Origin: Piezodorus guildinii
Taxonomy: Eukaryota > Arthropoda > Insecta > Hemiptera > Pentatomidae
Assembly: GCA_023052935.1 (NCBI GenBank)
Contig: CM041292.1
Coordinates: 87,465,169-87,529,168 of the forward strand
Reading direction: 5' to 3'
DNA: 64,000 nt
The notes beneath the pieces were generated by a model. That model was not told the origin of the DNA. It worked only from the letters and a program-made list of their open reading frames with translations, and searched no databases. This document shows, one piece after another, positions 56,853 to 64,000 of this stretch. The first letter of the stretch is position 1. Every line of letters starts with the position of its first letter. A program made the position numbers and the translations under genes.

Positions 56853-57121
56853 TCTGGAGCGACATGCCGTGTAGGCCCTTGGCCGCGTGGTGTAGTCTCC
56901 TGGTGGCATATACACGTATCTCATTGAATGTTTTAGGATAGGGTCATCACTACTTACACCTATTTTTGCAAGTTGCCACCAGTAGGTTGACGAGTCTCAC
57001 ATACCTGGGGAGGCTTTGAGTGAATCCCCATTTAATTATATTCATATAAAAGTCCCAGGATTCGAACTCACGACTCTGGCATGGGATACTAGCGCGCTAG
57101 GCACTCAGCCACGGGCTCTCT
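56853..57121 (-). repeat. SINE family C, copy 2
   Basis: A diverged copy of 47191-47495: shared 'cgtgtaggccc', 'agggtcatcac', 'gagtgaatccccattt' and a head reading (minus strand) GTGGCTGAGTGCCTAG and GAGTTCGAATCC. It ends about 100 bp before the laminin exon. Confidence 0.88.
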
Positions 57122-57226
57122 TTACTATAATTTTTCTTAAGATCATTGCTTATAGAATTCATACATTTTGTCTCTATAATTCAGATATCTTTTGATGTTT
57201 AGTATTTATTATTTGCCTGTTCTCAG

Positions 57227-57491
57227 CGCTGCTTACCCGAATTCGAAAATGCTGCTTTCCAACTGAGCGGTGAGGACTTGGAGTCGACCAACACGTGCGG
57301 TGAAGACGGGATACCCAGCGACTTCTGCGTCCAGACTGGCGCGAAGCAGTTCGAGTCCTGCCAGCGCTGCATCTGGGGGATGTACCCTCCCTCGCACATG
57401 ACGGACATCAACATCATGGACAACCTTACCTGGTGGCAGTCCTCAACCATGCTCGAGGGGGTTGGCGAGGTCAACATCACTCTTCATCTTC
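57227..57491 (+). CDS. LanB2: Laminin gamma-type N-terminal domain exon
   Basis: An internal exon of 88 codons plus one base (phase 0 in, phase 1 out). It follows a pyrimidine-rich tract and CAG (57224-57226) and is followed by the donor GTGAGT (57492). It encodes RCLPEFENAAF, STNTCGEDG, DFCVQTGAKQ, ESCQRC, and then DNLTWWQSSTMLEGV and NITLHL. The five Cys positions and 'TWWQSxTML' are those of the laminin N-terminal (domain VI) region of gamma chains; netrins, the nearest alternative, usually have a Cys in place of one of the two Trp. Laminin gamma is a secreted basement-membrane subunit and this domain drives network assembly. The exon is strongly GC-rich in an AT-rich setting, as expected for conserved coding sequence. 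Signal-peptide and later exons are not seen, so the introns are probably long. Confidence 0.88.
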
Positions 57492-60090
57492 GTGAGTTCC
57501 TTTTAATTAATCTAACTTATTCATATATCTTATATAAGTCGAAAAGGACTATTTTTACTACTTCGAAGGATACGCTCGATTTGATTATTTTAACGATGTT
57601 TTTTAATTATATTTTTCTATTCTAAGTCAAAGTCGTCATTCTCTTTGAAATGATGCTTAACAACTGACATATCTTGTAACTAGGATACGATTCAAAATGG
57701 AAGAGAACTACCCTTTTTTACTCGATTCGCTTATACAAATGGTACAAATCAAATTATTCCATTGGTAACTAGTATCACCACATTGAAAAGGACACTTTTT
57801 AACATAGCAATCCTCTTCCCAATGCAAGAGTCGGTACTACATAGCATTATGCTCTCTATATTAGGGCGAGAGGGTGGTTTAAGCACGAAAAGGACTATTT
57901 TACTACTTCTAAGGATATGTCCGATTTTTATATTTTAAGGACTACGTTATCGACAATTCATTTTAATATGGTTGGTTTGGCAAATAGCTGTCCTTGCCTG
58001 TACTACTGCGCATCATTTTTGTACCAGCACAAATCCTTCATTTTCTAAACATTTATGTATGGAAAATGTTTTGTTCACGCCTACCTTGAGGATTTATTGG
58101 TCCTGGGCGATGGATAAACGCCGAGGTTAAAGCCCCTTTCGAGACGCTTTCCCAAAATTAAGTTGAAAATTAATATAAATTGTTTGTCATCCTTCCCGTA
58201 ATAGCTACTAATAATGCCGCAATTTCTCGCCTCAGATTTTGTGAAGAAGATAGAGAGAAGTAGAGAACTTATTTTTTAGAAGTGTTTTGTGAATAACTCT
58301 AAAAATATTATGTTTATCGCAAACTTTGGAATAAACGAAGTTGGAGAACTTTAAAAATTCTATGATTGTGAACTTATAGAGTTATTCGCGAAGGATTTAA
58401 TGATCACGGAAATATTTAAGAGACAAAATCTATAGGTTTTTCACTATCAGTTAAAATACTCCATGAGAGCAATTTGCTGCAAGTGCTCAAGATAAACATT
58501 GAGATTAAACACAAAACGTTAATTACTGTTTTTTAACTAAAAAAACAGGGAATAATTATAAAAAATAGAAAAAAGAAAAAAAATAATAGAAATTTTACCA
58601 ATACATATGCCCATAATCAGTTATTTTGGAGATGGGAGAAAAATGTGTTTAGAGTTTTAGAACTAGTAAACAAAAAAAAAGGATAAAAACAAAAAAATCA
58701 GAAAGGAAAAAAAAAATTAAAATCTCGCTTTATATACTCTTGTAAGATAAAGATAAATTGTATTATTGTATTTTAAATAAAAACAAAAAAACACGAATAA
58801 GTATATAAAAACAGAGAAAAAAGAAAAAAAAAAAATTAATTTTACCCATAAAACAGTTATTTTTCAAGATCGATAAAAATATGTATAGACGAAGAGAAAA
58901 ACAAAAAAGAAATAAATAAACCAAAAAAATAAAAAATAACCCTATAACTCAAAATTCGTTACAGCGAAAATAGACATTCATCTGTTCAATATTTTGTACT
59001 AATTACGTACACGGAGGTACAGATGTATATCCAGATGAAAAGGCGCAGAATAGAGATAAATTCCCATTCTTGTGTTATGTAAATACTCCTGTCCATTGTA
59101 GCTTTTTTCAACCCTTTAACTTTTCTTTAAAACTAACAGGAAGTATACCTTATTTAAAATTGGTATTTAAATATAGCTTTATTAACATATTTCATTTAAT
59201 AAGGGTTTTTATCTTATATATGTTGAAATCGACTGCTTTTGTTAAGACAATTTGTTATCCGATAACAACAGTTAATCAGTTTTGAATTGTAGAATAAGTC
59301 CAAGATTTCATATAATTATTTTTCTACTTTTTGGTTCGCTGACGTTACAGCTGTATTAGTAAATAATCAATTTAATAAATGTTAATCAGTTTAATAAAAA
59401 CAATGAAAGAATCGTATGCATATTTAATGAATACAGCTTTAATAACATCAACAGATGCTATTTTTCGTGACGTTTTAGTATTCAAATACTAAAATCTGTT
59501 ATAGCCGAGGTTTTCGCTGTTTATTGGTCTTAAAACCAAAGCCTTATGGTCTTTTTGTATACAAATACGAAAATAACATTGATAGCTTTAAGAAATATCT
59601 CTCTCTAAAAGGATTTTTTTTTTTTTTTTTAATGTTGATACGGTGGAAGAGTTCAAACAAATAATAAAATGCTAACTGGGTCGCTGTCCTGACGAGAGGA
59701 TGATGTCAAGATGACTCACTTGGAAGAATATTTGCATAATCCAGATTCTACGGACGGTAATCTCCGGGGAGCAGAGCAGAATGTCAAGGCGAAAGTTGAT
59801 AGCCTTTTATTTGTTAACGTTAAGCTCCTCCGGGCTGGAGGTGGTTCCTTGTAGTTGGATCATAGAGCTGGCTTATAGTCATTGGAAATCATCCTTACGT
59901 AACAAAGGTAGCAGGAAGCCGTCATAGGTGACTCTCGAATGGTTGAGTCGGGTCTCTGACACTCTGATGTCGGTCTAACTCGTGTATATATTCTTTTAAA
60001 ATTATTTCTTTATCATTTCAGAACTTAATACTAAATACTTATAAAGTTTGACCAATGTCGAAATTTTAAGAGGAGCTGAGTGGTCTAGTG
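57492..60090. other. probable laminin intron; no recognised gene
   Basis: No further laminin-like exon was found downstream in the window. It contains a diverged duplication: 'gaaaaggactatttttacta' near 57540 and 'gaaaaggactattttactac' near 57888, each continuing for about 45 bp. Confidence 0.45.
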
Positions 60091-60105
60091 CAGTGGTCGG
60101 CAAAC
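60091..60105 (+). repeat. Possible hAT terminal inverted repeat (left end)
   Basis: 'cagtggtcggcaaac' has the CAGxGGTxxxCAAA form of many hAT element ends and lies next to a hAT transposase relic. It interrupts a SINE-B-like head ('gagtggtctagtg'). No matching right end was found. Confidence 0.5.
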
Positions 60106-60740
60106 GTATACCTAATAAATATTTATTAATGCGAACAATGTGCTTGCATCTCCTTGGAAAGTTTGAATAAGTTGGGTTTGTATGTTGTTGTTATTAATTT
60201 TAGGCATGATTCCAAGTTTTCATCAATAAGACGAATTCTCGGTTTACTTTTGATAATGTTAATGCTTGAAAAGATTGTTCACATTTATATGTAGAACCGA
60301 AAAGAGAAAGAACAGCACAGGCGAACTTTTTCAGCCGATCGTAAGAGTCAGGAATACTATTCCAAGCATTGAAGACGATCATGTCTCTTCTCCAGGTCAT
60401 TCAAAGCAGACCAATTTTGTTGTGAACTAAGATAACACTTTTTCTTTTCCAATATTTAGAAATTCAACCCAAAGAAGTTCGAATTTAGAGGGCCATATCT
60501 TCTTGTTTTTTATATCCAGCAGTTGTATTTCACAGCTACCAATGTCAATTTCAACTCGGTAATCGTAGCTTTAAGAGTATTTTGACAAATGCTAGAGTTG
60601 CTCTGCTATTTTTAAATTCCAGAAACCTGCTGAGAAATGCTTCCCTCATATTTAAAATTATTGTTTTAAAACGGTGTATCACACCGGAGTACGCCGAAAA
60701 CTCACGAACAATTTCAATAGGTAGCTTGTACATGGTTTGT
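60106..60740 (-). pseudogene. hAT-type transposase relic (ZBED/GTF2IRD2-like)
   Basis: Two minus-strand frames. 60733-60551 has HRFKTIILNMREAFLSRF, FLEFKNSRATLAFVK and the start of a linker; 60400-60200 has AWNSIPDSYDRLKKFACAV, then LSLFGSTYKCEQSFQALT and LSKVNRE. The latter is the C-terminal hAT dimerisation segment (LFGSTYxCEQxFS). Between them an EIQLLDIKNKKIWP stretch reads on but is stopped. The catalytic core is missing. It is a dead copy. Confidence 0.8.
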
Positions 60741-61493
60741 GTTTACGTTTACGAAAACTGATAAAATTAAATTCGGTGTTCGTTACGTATTTTTACAATA
60801 ATATACAATTTTAATTAACTATCTATCTTTTAACTTAAACGAAAAAATATACATGTTCTCGATTTATAGAAGAATTTTCAGCCAATAATTATAATAATGA
60901 ATAGGCGTTATAAAATAAACATATTTTTTTTCTAATTGCACTTCGTGACGATAAGCTAAAACTCCTAAAGCGATAAACTCGAAATCGGCCAAACAGACAT
61001 TTTTTAAACATGAATGACACCTCATTAAGATAGCAGTGGTGCGAAGCAGGGGTGGGTCAACTAGTAGAAATATGAGATCTTTAAAAATATTTTTAAGAAT
61101 ACAAAAAGTACGAGAAATAACAATAATTACTTAATAAAAAGAAGAAGAAAGCAAACCTTGCATATGTTAGGACAGATATATTATTATGTATGGAAATGTG
61201 TGTTGGAAGCAAAGTGACTTAAGTAGGGAATTCTGCTTCAGGCCTTGTTAATTCCTGATTCTCTCATGTTGGGATTTACAATTTGTACTTATTTGAAAAT
61301 TGGTCGGCTAACTGGTGTAATTAATTACGTTTAGTATTAAACAGTTTTGATATTTACTATTTGTAAATTACGATTTATTGCATATTTAATGTCAAACGAT
61401 TTATATTCATTGAATTTACACTGTAAAGAATAAATAGGTGTACTTTAAGTTATCTGATATAAACACTAATGATTATCACATTTTGTTTTATTG
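60741..61493. other. no recognised gene
   Basis: AT-rich sequence; the right end of the hAT relic was not located. Confidence 0.45.
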
Positions 61494-61657
61494 TTACTTT
61501 CACTTTCTATATATAGTAAGGGGAAGTATTGCGATCGTGAAAATTTTCGAATTCCAGTTTTCAACGGAAATACACGTTTTAGGGTCCTCTGAGTCCAAAT
61601 AACCAAGTCCCGCAAAAAGGTCTGTGTGTGTGTGTGTGTGTGTGTGGCGCGCGCGCG

Positions 61658-61688
<31 letters not shown>

Positions 61689-62453
61689 TGTGTGTGTGGT
61701 AACTCCCGGGCGGAAACGGTAAGTCCTATGAAACTGAAATTTCATATTTAAGACAACTATAAGCCCGCGACGTGACAAAACTTTTTTCATCAAAGTAAGC
61801 TTACCAGAAGAGGCACTTTATTCCATGCATTTTGCACCTTTTTTCGATTTTCTCAAAAACGGTTCCGACGATTTTGATTAAACTCGCTATATCAATGTAA
61901 AATTTAATGGGCTTTAATATCATGTAGGTTTTATTTGGATAAAAATGGTCTGACAGGGCTTAAATGCCGATATTTTAAATTTCCTTCCTCTAAAGTACCT
62001 TTAATTTTGTAGATTCAATAATAATAACTAGATTATCTTGTTAACGCTGATGAAAAACTGGTAAATATATAAATTGAATAAATTCGATACCCAACTAAAG
62101 GAGAAAACAGAAAAAATATTTTTTTAATGTAATTTTTCGTTTTTGAACATAAGAACAGTAATATACATGTATGATATACCGTTGGAAAGCTAAAGATTTT
62201 AGAAAAAATATCATCTCATACACAAGCTTTTAAAAGTTAATGGAGAGTGATGAAAAGAAGATAAAACTTACTGATTATTTAAGATAATAATATAATTGAT
62301 TTTTTAATAAAACACATGTTTCTATAGAAATTCAATTTGATTAATTCCTTAATAATTTCACGTATTTTTATCTCTAACCGTATTTGAAAATTCTTTCATT
62401 GATTTCAAAAATGGAGGTAAGTGAAAGTCGTGTGTTGCCCGCACCAGATTTTT
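61494..62453 (+). mobile_element. H-family element, copy H7 (longest complete copy)
   Basis: Starts with 'ttactttcactttctatata' and an imperfect palindrome, then 'gtattgcgatcgtgaaaat', 'tccaaataaccaagtcccgc', an internal GT microsatellite, 'cctatgaaactgaaatttca', and ends 'ggaggtaagtgaaagtcgtg' and 'cccgcaccagatttttt'. The two ends share an inverted 'ctttcactta' segment. No coding region. About 960 bp. Non-autonomous; class uncertain (Helentron/HINE-like is my best guess). Confidence 0.85.
61621..61700. repeat. (GT)n microsatellite inside H7
   Basis: GT run interrupted by 'ggcgcgcgcgcg'. H1, H3 and H5 have a short GT/AC stretch at the same internal place, so the site is a family feature that has expanded here. 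Confidence 0.93.
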
Positions 62454-63765
62454 TCAACATATGTTGATGTTGCAAGAAGTTTTATATTTTTATGGCTCTG
62501 GCATATTGATTCCATCCATAACTCTTTATAAAATACTGAAGCATAGGCTTACGACCCCTAATCGACTAAAGGAGTAGGAATATTTAGTCGACTTTTGACT
62601 TAATATTTAAAATTTAAAAACATAGGTTTTGTGGAAAACAACCGCGAAATGGTGTATTTATCAAATATCGTACTTATTAATTTTTTGGCAGACATTGGTC
62701 GGTTAAAATCTCAACTTTTCTGTTCAGAACAATTTGGTTACCTCTAGGATCAACCGTACTCTTGGCACTCTATCAATAATTGGAGTAAGGCGTTGAACTC
62801 ACATAATAACAAACAAGTTCAAAGACTAAATAAATATGGATCTGTTCGACTATTTTATAAAGGTATTTTGGAACTTTTCGTTCAATAAATGATTATGTTT
62901 TAAAATTTATGATAATTATCGCATGATCTGAACATCTGCTCTTGGTGTTATAAACTTGTTCATTATTTACTACTTCACTAACCTTATTGATGATTACTAT
63001 CCTCAGCTGCTCTTGGTCAATTAGCGAAGAATAGAGGAAAGTAGATGAGGTCACACATCCATACTAGGGATACTATCACGGATGACCCGGTCGCCGTAGG
63101 AGTCATAAATCGGCCAGGCCGGAGGGGACAGGAACCCTTTCATTTCATCAAGAGAGAACACTAAATCTCCGGCTATGTAAACAACCAACCACCCATCCTC
63201 ACCTCAGGGCTTTCGTCTCGAGGTCTCAATTCCCTTCGTCTGCACCTCTCTTTTGTTTTTTCTTCAAACGTGTTATTAATGTCCTTCCACGATTTCTTAT
63301 TGATTTTTCAGTTAGTCTTTTCTAGGAAACGTTTTCTTAACAAGGGCGAGCCTATTTTATTAGAAGAGTGCGAGCACTCCTAAATCGTTTCAAAAACAAC
63401 TTTTTTGAAAGTTCGTTACCTTTTGTATAAGCATATTAATATTAGTAACCTCATTTTTTTAAAACACTGCTACTTAAGTTAGCAGATACCAGACTTTTGT
63501 AATCATGAATAGATTAATAAAAGTGATATAATTGAGGTTAAATTTTTATAAAATTTGAAGCATTGTGCTAGGAATGAAAGAAACCAAAATTGAACCAATA
63601 GAAATTTGAGTCATAAACCATGGCTTTAATGGATTACCAAAGATTGAGACTTGACAAATTCGCAATCAACAATACTTAATCTAACCCTAAGGAAAAATAA
63701 GACTAGAAAATGAAATATCCATGATCTATTGTGTTTTTCGGTCACAGAAAAGTGCTTAAGCAATT
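62454..63765. other. no recognised gene
   Basis: A GC-richer patch at about 63020-63250 has no open frame or motif that I recognise. Confidence 0.4.
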
Positions 63766-64000
63766 TTTACTTTTACTTATCTACATAAGAAATATATAGT
63801 TTAGGAAAAATCTTCTGATCGTAAAATGTTTCGATTTTCAGAAAAAAAAGAAGGTTTGTGTGTGTGCATGTAGTATGTATTTAGTAATTCTAGCATGAAA
63901 AGATAAAGTCTTTCATATTAATAAAATTATTAATAATTTTCATATTTAAGATGTCAAGAGTACCTAGTTCCGGATGATGTCCTGTAGTATATTACGTCAT
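63766..64000 (+). mobile_element. H-family element, copy H8 (old, cut by window edge)
   Basis: A decayed start: 'tacttttacttatctaca', 'cttctgatcgtaaaatgttt' and a GT-rich site 'tttgtgtgtgtgcatg' in the expected order. Confidence 0.55.

Noticed and set aside
60551..60733. Functional transposase gene
   Set aside because: Only C-terminal pieces remain, interrupted by stops; no catalytic core or BED zinc finger.
61500..61793. 97-codon frame with a long His-Thr repeat
   Set aside because: Translation of the GT microsatellite inside element H7.

Overview
This is a 64 kb piece of an AT-rich animal nuclear genome. It has no operons, rRNA or CRISPR, and no functional tRNA gene was recognised. It holds one clear host exon and a dense, nested set of transposable elements. 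The repeat types (an RTE-like LINE with a TTA-type tail, Jockey-like LINE ends, a Helitron helicase relic beside the 'TTGCCCGCGACTTCGTCTGCG'-type terminus common in arthropods, and several tRNA-derived SINE families) suggest an arthropod. The species cannot be named from the sequence alone.

The dominant feature is a complete LTR retrotransposon of the Ty3/Gypsy type at 14742-21348, minus strand. It has two 561-bp LTRs that look identical by eye, a 4-bp ATAT target duplication, a tRNA-Leu-type primer binding site, a polypurine tract, and one uninterrupted 1809-codon gag-pol frame. That frame carries extra modules: a SAP-like DNA-binding motif and a coiled coil at the N-terminus and, after the integrase, a macro domain resembling the TARG1/OARD1 ADP-ribosyl hydrolases, with the expected catalytic Lys and Asp in place. 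A retrotransposon with a built-in ADP-ribose hydrolase module is the most unusual thing in the window.

Second is a full-length, apparently intact RTE-like LINE at 6585-9832 (1002 codons: AP endonuclease plus reverse transcriptase) with a 14-bp target duplication. A close 5'-truncated relative at 1550-2612 sits inside a SINE with its own 13-bp duplication. Other LINE relics occur near 5.8, 11.4, 30.9, 31.5 and 49.4 kb.

SINE family A (about 280 bp, tRNA-like head, A-rich tail) has thirteen recognisable copies, several with clear target duplications. Family B (about 315 bp) ends in a run of T. Family C (about 305 bp) has a strong A box and B box. A further family of about 0.7-1 kb elements (H family, possibly Helentron/HINE-like) occurs at least eight times, and the LTR element is inserted in one copy. 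Relics of a hAT transposase (60.1-60.7 kb) and a Helitron helicase (29.3-29.75 kb) are present. A 50-bp-arm palindrome at 32.36-32.47 kb contains two facing hammerhead-ribozyme motifs typical of Penelope-like elements, with degraded relatives elsewhere.

The one confident host coding segment is an exon at 57227-57491 encoding part of a laminin gamma-type N-terminal domain. The gene's other exons are not recognised here, so much of the surrounding DNA may be its introns. A few short reading frames (3842-4083, 42486-42767, 43846-44112, 44151-44435) look coding but are unidentified.
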